Assembly (NCBI RefSeq): GCF_902497555.1 | Contig: NZ_CABVGP010000003.1 | Span: 930,001 to 994,000 of the forward strand | Length of the DNA stretch: 64,000 nucleotides | Origin: Amycolatopsis camponoti | GTDB lineage: Bacteria; Actinomycetota; Actinomycetes; Mycobacteriales; Pseudonocardiaceae | Direction: 5' to 3' | Shown here: positions 37,228 through 47,931 of the stretch, in pieces | Layout of the letters: every line of letters begins with the position of its first letter | Position numbering within the stretch: position 1 is the first letter of the stretch | Made by a program: the position numbers and the translations under genes | Notes under the pieces: model-generated | Seen by the model: only the letters and a program-made list of their open reading frames with translations | Databases searched by the model: none | Told to the model about the DNA's origin: nothing

Positions 37228-37872
37228 ATGCGCGTTCTCGTCGTCGACAACTACGACAGCTTCGTCTACAACCTGGTCCAGTACCTGGCCCAGCTCGGCG
37301 CCGACTGCACGGTCTGGCGCAACGACGTCGTGGACCTCGATCGCGTGCCCGAGTTCGACGCCGTGCTCGTCTCGCCCGGCCCGGGAACACCCGAACGCGC
37401 TGGTCAGAGCATGGACGTCATCCGCAAGTGCGCCGAGACCCGCACCCCGATGCTCGGGGTCTGCCTCGGCCACCAGGCGCTCGGCGTCGTCTACGGCGCG
37501 ACCGTCGACCGCGCGCCCGAGCTGCTCCACGGCAAGACGAGCCAGGTCCGCCACACCGGCGTCGGCGTCCTCAAGGACCTGCCCGAGGAGTTCACGGCCA
37601 CCCGGTACCACTCCTTGACCGTGGTGCCCGACACCATCCCGGCCGACGTCTTCGAGGTGACCGGCCGCACGGAGTCCGGCATCGTGATGGGCATGCGCCA
37701 CCGCGAGCTGCCGCTGGAAGGCGTCCAGTTCCACCCCGAGTCGGTGCTCACCGAGGGCGGTCACCGGATGCTGGCCAACTGGATGGCCGCGGCGGGCCAC
37801 CCCGTCGACCCGGCCCGCGTCGACGAGCTCGAGCGGGCGACCAAGGCGCTCCAGAAGGCCGCTGTTGCGTGA
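37228..37872 (+). CDS. trpG: anthranilate/aminodeoxychorismate synthase glutaminase subunit
   Basis: A 214-residue class I glutamine amidotransferase supplying ammonia to the partner chorismate-using subunit (TrpE or PabB, not in this window). The N-terminus is MRVLVVDNYDSFVYNLVQYL; the catalytic Cys is in LGVCLGHQALG, and the His/Glu are in VQFHPESVLTEGG. Whether it serves tryptophan or folate cannot be decided; in mycobacteria the same locus is called trpG. It overlaps the next gene (GTGA). Confidence 0.92.
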   Translation: MRVLVVDNYDSFVYNLVQYLAQLGADCTVWRNDVVDLDRVPEFDAVLVSPGPGTPERAGQSMDVIRKCAETRTPMLGVCLGHQALGVVYGATVDRAPELLHGKTSQVRHTGVGVLKDLPEEFTATRYHSLTVVPDTIPADVFEVTGRTESGIVMGMRHRELPLEGVQFHPESVLTEGGHRMLANWMAAAGHPVDPARVDELERATKALQKAAVA

Positions 37873-38660
37873 TCCGGCTCGAGGGAGTCGGCAAGCGGTA
37901 CGGGCGCGGTGACTTCGTCCTCCACGACGTCGACCTGAGCGTCGAGCCCGGGCACGTGGTCGGCGTTCTCGGCAGCAACGGTTCCGGCAAGTCGACCCTG
38001 CTGCGGATCATGGCCGGCGTCTCGCACCCGAGCACCGGCGTGGTGACGGGGAGCCCGCGGATCGGCTACCTGCCGGACCGCTTCCCGGCCGGCCAGCGCA
38101 TGGGCGCGCGGGCGTACCTGCGGCACATGGCGCGCATCCACGGGCTCGCCGACCTCTCGGTGATCGACCCGCTGCTCGAACGGCTCGCGCTGGTCGGCGG
38201 CCCGACCGCGCCGCTGCGCACGCTGTCCAAGGGCAACGCGCAGAAGGTCGGGCTCGCGCAGGCCGTGATGGTGCGGCCGGACCTGCTGATCCTCGACGAG
38301 CCGTGGTCCGGGCTCGACGTCGGGACGCACGCCATCCTCGGCGAGGTCGTCGCCGAGACGCGGGCGCGCGGCGCGAGCGTCGTGTTCACCGACCACCGGC
38401 CGCAGGTGGTGCACGACCACGCCGACGTCGTCCACCTCATGAACGACGGCCGCCTCACGGCGGAGAGCGCCGAGCCGACGACGCGGATCGTGCTGCGCGG
38501 CCACGGGACCGAGTGGGCGGACGAGCCCGGCGTGCGCCACGCGGTCGTCGAGGGGGCGCAACTCGTGCTGACGGTCGAGGTCGCGTCGGTCGACGCCGTG
38601 CTGCTGCGGGCGTTGAAGGACGGCTGGTCGGTGCGGGAGGTGGCGCCGTGCTCGCCGTGA
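37869..38660 (+). CDS. ABC transporter ATP-binding protein
   Basis: 263 residues with Walker A GSNGSGKSTLL, signature LSKGNAQKVGLA (a variant LSKGN in place of LSGGQ), Walker B LLILDEPWSGLD and the H-loop in VFTDHRP. A C-terminal extension of about 60 residues follows. It begins with GTGA overlapping the trpG stop and overlaps the permease after it, so the three are co-translated. Typical of bacitracin- or lantibiotic-type exporters; substrate unknown. Confidence 0.88.
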   Translation: MIRLEGVGKRYGRGDFVLHDVDLSVEPGHVVGVLGSNGSGKSTLLRIMAGVSHPSTGVVTGSPRIGYLPDRFPAGQRMGARAYLRHMARIHGLADLSVIDPLLERLALVGGPTAPLRTLSKGNAQKVGLAQAVMVRPDLLILDEPWSGLDVGTHAILGEVVAETRARGASVVFTDHRPQVVHDHADVVHLMNDGRLTAESAEPTTRIVLRGHGTEWADEPGVRHAVVEGAQLVLTVEVASVDAVLLRALKDGWSVREVAPCSP

Positions 38661-39289
38661 CCCGTTACTACCTGGCCCTGCTCGGCCATTCCCAGCGCTA
38701 CCTGCCGGCGCTGCTGGCCTACCTCGCGCTGTGCGTGATCCTCTACGCCGACCCGCACTCGCCGCCGTTGCCGCTGTTCGGCGTGAGCGCCGGCGGGCTG
38801 CTCGTCGTCGCGTGCTGGCTGACGATCGCGCTGCTCGACATCGAGGATCCGGTGCAGCGGCTGGTGACCCTGAGCCACGCGCGGCAGTGGCGGCGGATGA
38901 TCACCGGCGCGATCTTCACCGTGCTGATCTTTTCGGTGGTCCTCACCGTGATCACCGAGGCGTGGTCGGCGCTCAAGTCGCTGAAGGTCCAGCCGTCGGC
39001 GCTGGGCATCGGGCTGCTCGCGCACCTCGCGTGCGCGCTGCTGGGCATCGCGATCGCGCTGCCGTGCTCGCGGCTGCTCGTGCAGCGGGTCGGCTGGACG
39101 GTGCTCGCCGCCGTGGTCACGCTGATCGTCGTGCTGCTGGCGAAGATTCCGCTGGTCCACCCGTTGCTGCACGCCCTGACCGACGAGGAACCGGTCGCCG
39201 GTCCGCTCGTCCTGGCGGTGGTGACGTCGGTGGTGGTGCTGGCCGCGAGCTTCCTCGGCGTTTCGAAGCTCGTGCAGCGGCGTTCCTGA
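38657..39289 (+). CDS. ABC transporter permease subunit
   Basis: A 210-residue hydrophobic protein with about six membrane segments (PALLAYLALCVILYA, LLVVACWLTIALL, ITGAIFTVLIFSVVLTVI, LGIGLLAHLACALLGIAIAL, LAAVVTLIVVLLAKI, LVLAVVTSVVVLAASFLGV). It is the membrane partner of the preceding ATPase. The start is GTG at 38657 overlapping the ATPase stop; GTG at 38648 adds three residues. No family beyond ABC-2-like is recognised. Confidence 0.8.
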   Translation: MTRYYLALLGHSQRYLPALLAYLALCVILYADPHSPPLPLFGVSAGGLLVVACWLTIALLDIEDPVQRLVTLSHARQWRRMITGAIFTVLIFSVVLTVITEAWSALKSLKVQPSALGIGLLAHLACALLGIAIALPCSRLLVQRVGWTVLAAVVTLIVVLLAKIPLVHPLLHALTDEEPVAGPLVLAVVTSVVVLAASFLGVSKLVQRRS

Positions 39290-39347
39290 GTGCAATTTGC
39301 CATCTTCAATTTCCGGGCCAGGGTTCCGGCGGGTGCTCGAACACGAC

Positions 39348-39353
39348 TAAGGT
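39348..39353 (+). promoter_or_regulatory. probable -10 element of the EACC1 gene
   Basis: TAAGGT fits the actinobacterial TANNNT pattern, about 37 bases before the GTG at 39390. A GAAGGGAG Shine-Dalgarno lies between. So this gene has its own promoter, separate from the trpG operon. Confidence 0.45.
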
Positions 39354-39389
39354 TCGGGTTCTCTCCGAATCTGGGCGAAGGGAGACCGG

Positions 39390-39707
39390 GTGACGGCTGG
39401 GATCGTCGCGATCACCGGGCCGGACTCCGACGGTGAGCTCCGGGACCTCGCCGCCTGGCTCCGCGGGGAAGACGAGCTGCGCGGCCGTGTCCAGCTGTTC
39501 GACGCCGTCGTGGTCGGCGTGACCAGCAACTCCGCCGGCGTCTTCTGCCGGTCGCTGTTCGCCTGGCTGCGGCGCCGCCGCGAAGCCCCCGTCTCCCTGA
39601 AGGTCAAGCGCTCCGGCGCGGCCGAGGAACTGGAGCTCGACTGCGGTCCCGCGAGCGACGCGGAGCAGGTTCTCGGCGCCGTCCGGGGATTTCTCGACAA
39701 AGCCTGA
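39390..39707 (+). CDS. EACC1-type (effector-associated constant component) domain protein
   Basis: 105 residues forming one compact domain: early ELRDLAAWLRGEDELRGRV, then VTSNSAGVFCRSLFAWLRRR and the strand pair VSLKVKRSGAAEELELDC, ending in a helix (SDAEQVLGAVRGFL). This matches the EACC1 family (PF19953) as I know it, a small domain normally encoded beside caspase-like, TIR or other effector genes in predicted conflict systems. No effector is adjacent here. Recognition is from memory, without a search. GTG start. Confidence 0.65.
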   Translation: MTAGIVAITGPDSDGELRDLAAWLRGEDELRGRVQLFDAVVVGVTSNSAGVFCRSLFAWLRRRREAPVSLKVKRSGAAEELELDCGPASDAEQVLGAVRGFLDKA

Positions 39708-39712
39708 ACGAC

Positions 39713-39750
39713 GAAGAAGGCCCGCACGGCGAACCGTGCGGGCCTTCTTC
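39713..39750. terminator. bidirectional terminator between EACC1 gene and pknB
   Basis: Perfect 17-bp arms (39713-39729 and 39734-39750) around a CGAA tetraloop, with A-rich and T-rich ends. It lies between convergent genes ending at 39707 and 39763. Confidence 0.92.
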
Positions 39751-39762
39751 GCGTGCGTCGGA

Positions 39763-41720
<1,958 letters not shown>

Positions 41721-41724
<4 letters not shown>

Positions 41725-43067
41725 CTCTGGGTGCCGTTCCATTCCGTCCAAGGTGCGGTCATGATGCCTTGCTGGCCATCGTCGGTCGTTCCGGAAGTGT
41801 CCGCCGGGTAAGCGCTCGAAGCGGGCGGCGCCTCCGCGGGCGGCTGTCTGCCCGGGACCACCTGGCTCGACGTCTGGCCGGTGTGCGGTGGCGAGCCCGA
41901 GCTGCCGATCATCTTGGCCACCAGGACGATGCCCGCCACCAGGACAACGAGCAGGATGGCGGCGAGGAGCGCCCACCAGCCCCACTGGGTCTTCTTCCGG
42001 GGCACCGGCACCATTGCCGGACGCATGACGGGCCGTGACGGCGGGCCGATGGCGACCATCGGGTTCACCGCCGGCGACGGCGGACCGACCGGCATGTGCT
42101 GCTGCTGCGGCGGAACCGGCTGGGAAATCGGCTGCTGCGGTTGCTGGACCGGCTGTTGCTGCTGCGGCGGTTGCTGCACCGGCTGCTGGCCGGTCGCGTA
42201 CGCGGCGTTGACCAGCCCGGACGGCGTCGGCAGCGGCAGCCCGGCGCGGACCGCGGCGACGGCGGCCGCGAACTCGCCGCCGTTGTTGTAGCGCTGCCGC
42301 GGGTCCTTGACCAGCGTCGCCTCGATCACCGCGCGCGCGGCGGGCGGGACGTCCGGCGGCAGCGGCGGCGCGATGTCGCGGATGTGCATCATCGCGACCG
42401 TCACAGCGTTTTCGGACAGGAACGGCCGGTGCCCGGCGAGGCATTCGTAGCCGCACACCGCCAGCGAGTAGACGTCGGACGCCGGCTCGGCCGGGTGCCC
42501 GAGCGCCTGCTCCGGCGCGATGTAGTGCGCGGTGCCCATGACCATGCCGGAGCGGGTGACCGGGGCGGCGTCGGCGGCCTTGGCGACGCCGAAGTCGGTG
42601 ATCTTCACCTGGCCCGCCGACGTCACCAGGATGTTGCCCGGCTTGACGTCGCGGTGGACGAGGCCCTGCTCGTGCGCGGCCTGCAGCGCGTTGCCCGCCT
42701 GCTCGAGCATGTCGAGCGTGAACTCCGCCGACAGCCGCCCGTGCTTGGCCAGCAACCCGGCCAGCGGGTCGCCATCGACGAGCTCCATCACCAGGTACGC
42801 GATCGAGAGGTCACCGTCGAAGATGGTCTCGCCGTAGTCGTGCACCGCGGCGATGCCGGGGTGGTTCAGGGACGCCGTCATCCGCGCTTCGGTGCGGAAG
42901 CGGTGGAGGAACTCGGCGTCGCCGGAGAGTTCGGCCTTGAGGATCTTGACGGCCACGGTCCGATCCAGCCGGGTGTCGCTGGCCTGCCAGACCTCGCCCA
43001 TCCCGCCGACGGCGATCCGGCTCGTCAGCTTGTAGCGGTCGGCCAGGAGCTGACCGGAGGACAGCAT
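41721..43067 (-). CDS. pknA: Ser/Thr protein kinase PknA
   Basis: 448 residues: kinase domain ([42 protein letters not shown]), a Gln/Pro-rich linker of about 80 residues, one membrane segment ([19 protein letters not shown]), and a short external Pro/Ser tail without PASTA repeats, as in mycobacterial PknA. It controls cell shape together with PknB. Overlaps pknB by four bases and follows pbpA by three. Confidence 0.96.
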
Positions 43068-43070
43068 GCG

Positions 43071-44540
43071 CTATCCACCCCCGAGCTTCGCGTTGATGGC
43101 CGCGCGGCCGATTTCCGAGGCGACCTTGCCGCCCGTCGCGGCCAGTCCGCGGTCGCCGCCGTTCTCGACGATCACGGCGACCGCGATCTGCGGGTCGTTC
43201 GCCGGGGCGAAGGCGGTGTACCACGCGTGCGGGGCGGTGTTCTTCGAGTCCGTGCCGTGCTCGGCGGTGCCGGTCTTCGACGCGATCTGGATGTCCGGGC
43301 GCTTGCCGCCGCCCCCGGTGAAGCCCTCGGAAGCGATCATCATGTCCTTGAGGATCGCGGCGTTCGACGACGAGAGTGCCGCCGTGCCGGTGAGCTCGGT
43401 GGGACTGTAGTCCTCGATGGTCGACAGGTCCGGCGCGAGTACCGACTGCACCAGCTGCGGCTTCATCGCCATCCCGCCGTTGGCCACGGTGGCCGCGAGC
43501 AGACAGTCCTGCAACGGGGTCAGCCGGACGTCGCGCTGGCCGATGCCGCTCTGGTAGAGCGCGCCCTGCGAGTCGAGCGGGCCGACCGTCGACGCGGCGA
43601 CCTTCATCGGCACGGTCAGGTCGGTCTGCCCGATGCCGAAGTTCGCCGCCGTCTTCTTCAGCTTGTCCGCGCCGAGCTGACCGGCGAACTCCGCGAACGG
43701 GACGTTGCAGGAGTGCGCGAGAGCGTCCTTGAACGTGCTGCCCGGGCAGGCCGCGCCCGCGTAGTTCTCCAGCGTCACGCTCGTGCCGGGCAGCTTCGTG
43801 TTCGGCGCCGGGTTGACCGGGGTGTCCGGGCCCTTGCCGTCTTCGAGCACGGCCGCCGCGGTGACGAGCTTCATCGTCGAACCCGGCGGGTAGGTCTCCG
43901 AGATCGCCCGGTTCAGCATCGGGTTGTCCGGGTCCTTGACGTAGGAGTTCCAGGCGTCGGTCTGCGCCTTCGACGTGTGCGAAGCCAGCTTGTTCGGGTC
44001 GTACGACGGCGTCGAGACCATCGCCAGGATCCGGCCGGTCTTGGGCTCCATCGCGACGACGGCGCCGGTGTAGCCCTTCTGCGTCATCAGGTCGTAGGCG
44101 GCTTTCTGCACGGCCGGGTCGATGGTCAGCCGGACGTTGCCGCCGCTGGGGTCGCGGCCGGTGACCATGTCCGACAGCCGGCGCACGAACAGCCGCGGGT
44201 CCGAACCGTTCAGCACGTCGTCCTCGGAGCGCTCGAGGCCGCCGGAGCCGTAGTTGATCGAGTAGTAGCCGGTGACCGGTGCGTACATCGGGCCGTCGAC
44301 GTAGGACCGGGTGTACTTGTACTTGTCGTTCGACGGGTCGACCTTCGCCAGCACCTCGCCGTTCGCCTGCGACACGATCTGGCCGCGGCGGCGGGCGAAC
44401 TCGTCGTAGAGCACGCGTGCGTTGCGGGAGTCGGTGCGGTAGTCGTCGGCCTTCACGACCTGGATGTAGGTGGCGTTGGCCAGCAACAGGACGACCATGA
44501 CGAGCATCGCCATGCCGACCTTGCGCAGTGGGGTGTTCAT
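43071..44540 (-). CDS. pbpA: class B penicillin-binding protein PbpA
   Basis: A 489-residue peptidoglycan transpeptidase anchored by an N-terminal membrane segment (MLVMVVLLLANATYIQVV). The active-site Ser221 is in YPPGSTMKLVTA; the second motif is SCN (AHSCNVPFAEF) and the third KTGTAEHG. It is the division- or elongation-associated class B PBP paired with the RodA/FtsW polymerase encoded upstream (four-base overlap). Typical length for actinobacterial PbpA. Confidence 0.95.
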   Translation of the reverse strand: MNTPLRKVGMAMLVMVVLLLANATYIQVVKADDYRTDSRNARVLYDEFARRRGQIVSQANGEVLAKVDPSNDKYKYTRSYVDGPMYAPVTGYYSINYGSGGLERSEDDVLNGSDPRLFVRRLSDMVTGRDPSGGNVRLTIDPAVQKAAYDLMTQKGYTGAVVAMEPKTGRILAMVSTPSYDPNKLASHTSKAQTDAWNSYVKDPDNPMLNRAISETYPPGSTMKLVTAAAVLEDGKGPDTPVNPAPNTKLPGTSVTLENYAGAACPGSTFKDALAHSCNVPFAEFAGQLGADKLKKTAANFGIGQTDLTVPMKVAASTVGPLDSQGALYQSGIGQRDVRLTPLQDCLLAATVANGGMAMKPQLVQSVLAPDLSTIEDYSPTELTGTAALSSSNAAILKDMMIASEGFTGGGGKRPDIQIASKTGTAEHGTDSKNTAPHAWYTAFAPANDPQIAVAVIVENGGDRGLAATGGKVASEIGRAAINAKLGGG

Positions 44541-46024
44541 GCCTGCTGGCCCCCGTCCGCCGGCGGTCGCTGGACGAGCACAGTGTGCGCCTCGGCGATC
44601 GGCGCCTGCGGCTGGGCCTGTGGCTTCGGACGGGACGCGGGCCGCCGGGCGGCATCGGAGACCCGGAGCAGCAGCGCGACGAGGATGTAGTTCGCCAGCA
44701 GCGACGAACCACCCTTCGACAGGAAGGGAGCGGTGATACCGGTCTCCGGGATGAGTTTCGTGACCCCGCCGACGACGACGAAGATCTGCATGACCATGGT
44801 GAACGCCAGCCCGCCGCCGAGCAGCTTGCCGAACGTGTCCCGCACCGCGAGCGCGCTCCGCATGCCGCGCATCGCGACCAGCAGGTACAGCATCAGGACG
44901 GCGGCGAGGCCGATGAAGCCGAGCTCTTCGCCGATCGCGGCGGTGATGAAGTCGGTGTTGGCCTCCGGGACCATGTCCGGGCGGCCGGCGCCGAGCCCGG
45001 TGCCGCCGATGCCGCCGGTGCCGAGCCCGAACAGGCCCTGCGCGATCTGGTAGCCGCCGCCGAGCTTGTCGTAGGTGGCCAGCGGGTCCAGCCAGTTGGC
45101 GACGCGCTGCTGGACGTGCGTGAAGAGGTTGTAGGCGATCAGGCAGCCGCCGACGAAGAAGCTGAGGCCGAGGACGACCCAGATGATCCGCTCGGTCGCG
45201 ACGTACAGCATCATCAGGATGACGCTGAAGAACAGCAGCGACGTGCCGAGGTCCTTCTCGAACACCAGGATGCCGATGCAGGCGACCGCGGCGATGAGGA
45301 TCGGGCCCAGGTCACGGGCGCGCGGCAGCTCGACGCCGAGGAACTTCTTGCCCGCCACCATGAACAGGTCGCGCTTCGACACCAGGAACGAGGCGAAGAA
45401 GATCATCAGCAGGATCTTCGCGAACTCGCCCGGCTGGATCGAGAACCCGGGCAGCTTCAGCCAGACCTTGGCGCCGTTGACCTCCGACAGGCTCGACGGC
45501 AGCAGCGCCGGCAGGGCCAGCGCCACGATCCCGACCAGGCCCGCGGTGTAGCCGTAGCGGGTCAGCGTGCGGTGGTCGGTCACGAAGACCAGCACGGCGA
45601 CGAAGAACGCCAGCGAGATGACCGTGAACAGCACCTGCGCGGTGACGGCGGGGGTGTAGTCCTTGCCGTTCTGCGCGGCCCGTTCCGCCAGCGCCAGGTC
45701 GATCCGGTGGATCATCACCAGGCCGATGCCGTTCAGCAGCGCGACGCAGGGGAGCAGCACCGGATCCGCGTACGGCGCCCACTTGCGCACCGCCAGGTGC
45801 GCCGCGGCGAAGATCGCGAGGTAGGCGAGGCCCAGCCAGACGATCGACCAGGTGAGCTGCTGCTCCTGGTTCGCCTCGACCAGCACCAGCGCGATGGTGA
45901 CGATGAACGCGGCGAACCCCAGCAGCACCAGCTCGGTGTTGCGGCGGGTCGGGACGTCGCGCGGTGGGTTCGTCTGGAACTGCGCGGCGAGCGGCTCGGC
46001 GGCGCGCGCGGCGGGCTGGCTCAT
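44537..46024 (-). CDS. rodA: SEDS-family peptidoglycan polymerase (RodA/FtsW)
   Basis: A 495-residue, about ten-segment membrane glycosyltransferase. SEDS features include KLPGFSIQPGEFAKILLMIF, KKFLGVELPRARDLGPILIA, the catalytic-region YLLVAMRGMRSALAV, and the late PFLSKGGSSLLANYILVALL. It pairs with PbpA to form a glycan polymerase-transpeptidase unit. Gene order matches mycobacterial rodA. It overlaps pstP by one base (TGATG) and pbpA by four. Confidence 0.95.
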   Translation of the reverse strand: MSQPAARAAEPLAAQFQTNPPRDVPTRRNTELVLLGFAAFIVTIALVLVEANQEQQLTWSIVWLGLAYLAIFAAAHLAVRKWAPYADPVLLPCVALLNGIGLVMIHRIDLALAERAAQNGKDYTPAVTAQVLFTVISLAFFVAVLVFVTDHRTLTRYGYTAGLVGIVALALPALLPSSLSEVNGAKVWLKLPGFSIQPGEFAKILLMIFFASFLVSKRDLFMVAGKKFLGVELPRARDLGPILIAAVACIGILVFEKDLGTSLLFFSVILMMLYVATERIIWVVLGLSFFVGGCLIAYNLFTHVQQRVANWLDPLATYDKLGGGYQIAQGLFGLGTGGIGGTGLGAGRPDMVPEANTDFITAAIGEELGFIGLAAVLMLYLLVAMRGMRSALAVRDTFGKLLGGGLAFTMVMQIFVVVGGVTKLIPETGITAPFLSKGGSSLLANYILVALLLRVSDAARRPASRPKPQAQPQAPIAEAHTVLVQRPPADGGQQA

Positions 46025-47373
46025 CAGTTACCGCCTCCCGTCGTCGGTGCCGTCGAACTCGGCGTCGAGCAGTCCCTCCCCGCTGGCTGGTTCGCCGACG
46101 ACGGAGCAGTCGAGCCGGCCGGTGCCGACGGGGTGGACGTCGGCGTGACCGTGGGGGTCGGCGTCGAGGACGGCTGACCGCCCGCCGGCGCGCAGTTGTT
46201 CAGGCGCTTGTGGAGCTGCAGGAAGTCGTCGATGTACTTCCGCGCGTCTTCCTGGAGCTGGTCGATGCGCAGCTTGTCCGTGCACACCTGGTTGGGCGGG
46301 CACGAGCCCTGCTCGTAGGTGTGCAGGTCGATGCCGAGGATGCTGCCCGGAACGCCGCGGTAGATCACGACCTCCTGGTCCGCACCTTCGCCGACATAGT
46401 ACTGACTCAGGACGAAGTACCGGGTCGCGATGGCGGCCGCGGCGAGCACGATGAGGACCACCAGCGCACCGGCGAGCCAGCGGAACCGCTTCCGGCGCTT
46501 GGCCTTCGGATCCACGCTCGGCTGCGGCAGCTCGGGCCGCGGCTGCGGCGACGGCTGCGTCAGCGCCCTGGCCCGGGCCGCGGGCGAATCGCCCTGGTGC
46601 AGCTCGTCGCTGCCGTCCCCGGCGGCGCCGCCCACGATGGGCGCGTCCTCGCCGAAGTCGACGTCGACGACGTCGGCGATGATCACCGTGACGTTGTCGG
46701 TGCCGCCGCCCTTGAGCGCCAGCTCGATCATCCGGTCCGCGCACTGCTGCGGGTCCGGGATCTGCACGGCTTCGGTCAGCGTCTCGTCGCTGACCATGCC
46801 GGACAGGCCGTCCGAGCAGATCAGGTACCGGTCGCCGGAGCGCGCTTCGCGCACGGTCAAGCTCGGCTCGACCTCGTGCCCGGTGAGCGCCTTCAGCAGC
46901 AGCGACCGCTGAGGGTGCACCGCCGCCTCTTCGGGCGTGATCCGGCCTTGTTCGAGCAGTTCGTTGACGAAGCTGTCGTCGCGCGTGATCTGCGCGAACT
47001 GACCACCTCGCAACAGGTAGGCGCGCGAGTCGCCGACGTGCACCAGGCCCAGCCGGGTCCCGGCGAACAGGACGGCGGTGAGCGTGGTGCCCATGCCGTC
47101 CAGGTCGGGGTCCTGCGAGACGAGCTCGGCGATGGCGGCATTGCCGTTCGCCACCGCCTCTCGCAGCTGGGCGAGCAGGTCGTCGCGGGGTTCGTCGTCG
47201 TCGAGGGGGGCGAGCGAGGCGATGACGACCTTGCTGGCCACCTCACCCGCCGCATGGCCACCCATACCGTCGGCGAGCGCGAGCAGGCGAGGGCCGGCGT
47301 ACACGGAGTCCTGGTTGCTCGAACGCACCAGGCCCCGGTCGCTGCGGGCTGCGTAGCGGAGGACGAGAGTCAT
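46024..47373 (-). CDS. pstP: PP2C-type Ser/Thr phosphatase PstP
   Basis: 449 residues. The metal-dependent phosphatase domain is residues 1-240 (SDRGLVRSSNQDSVYAGP, ALADGMGGHAAGEVAS, HVGDSRAYLLRGG, GLSGMVSDETL). A linker, one membrane segment (RWLAGALVVLIVLAAAAIATRY) and a Thr/Pro-rich external domain follow. It reverses phosphorylation by PknA and PknB. Overlaps fhaB by four bases. Confidence 0.96.
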   Translation of the reverse strand: MTLVLRYAARSDRGLVRSSNQDSVYAGPRLLALADGMGGHAAGEVASKVVIASLAPLDDDEPRDDLLAQLREAVANGNAAIAELVSQDPDLDGMGTTLTAVLFAGTRLGLVHVGDSRAYLLRGGQFAQITRDDSFVNELLEQGRITPEEAAVHPQRSLLLKALTGHEVEPSLTVREARSGDRYLICSDGLSGMVSDETLTEAVQIPDPQQCADRMIELALKGGGTDNVTVIIADVVDVDFGEDAPIVGGAAGDGSDELHQGDSPAARARALTQPSPQPRPELPQPSVDPKAKRRKRFRWLAGALVVLIVLAAAAIATRYFVLSQYYVGEGADQEVVIYRGVPGSILGIDLHTYEQGSCPPNQVCTDKLRIDQLQEDARKYIDDFLQLHKRLNNCAPAGGQPSSTPTPTVTPTSTPSAPAGSTAPSSANQPAGRDCSTPSSTAPTTGGGN

Positions 47374-47831
47374 GGGCGAAGCTCGATCACCGTCTTGCCG
47401 ATCCGGATGGGGACTCCGAGCGGGACCCGGAGGGGTGCAGTGACCTTAGCCCGGTCGAGATACGTCCCGTTCGTCGAGCCCAGATCTTCCACGTACCAGT
47501 CCTCACCGCGTTGGGCGATCCGGGCGTGCCGGGTCGACGCGTAGTCGTCGTCGAGCACCAACGTGGAGTCGTCGGCACGGCCGATGAGGATCGGCCGCCC
47601 GTCGAGCGCGATGCGGGTTCCGGCCAGCGCGCCGTGGGTCACCAGCAGCTGCTGCGGCGACTTGCTGTTGCGCGGCTTCTTCTCTTTCTTGCGTCCGAAG
47701 GTCGGCACCTGGACGCGCATACCCGAAGCCGCGTAGAGGTCCGAGCGGACGACTCTGAGCGCGGCGAGCACGAAGAGCCAGAGCAGCACGAGGAAGCCCA
47801 CCCTGGTGAGTTGTACGACCAGCTCTGGCAC
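47370..47831 (-). CDS. fhaB: FHA-domain protein FhaB (FipA)
   Basis: A 153-residue protein with an N-terminal membrane segment (LTRVGFLVLLWLFVLAALRV), a basic linker, and a C-terminal FHA domain (ILIGRADDSTLVLDDDYAST, RHARI, EDLGSTNGTYLDRAKV). FHA domains bind phosphothreonine made by PknA/PknB and link them to division proteins. Its ATG overlaps the start of pstP (ATGA). Separated from fhaA by 100 bases. Confidence 0.94.
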   Translation of the reverse strand: MPELVVQLTRVGFLVLLWLFVLAALRVVRSDLYAASGMRVQVPTFGRKKEKKPRNSKSPQQLLVTHGALAGTRIALDGRPILIGRADDSTLVLDDDYASTRHARIAQRGEDWYVEDLGSTNGTYLDRAKVTAPLRVPLGVPIRIGKTVIELRP

Positions 47832-47931
47832 TTGGTGTGTCCGCTCCCGACTCGTCCGTGCAGCCGCGACGCGGGTACGCCGCGGTCCCCCCGCACGTCA
47901 ATTCTGCGGGAACAGTATTCCGTGCCCCCAG

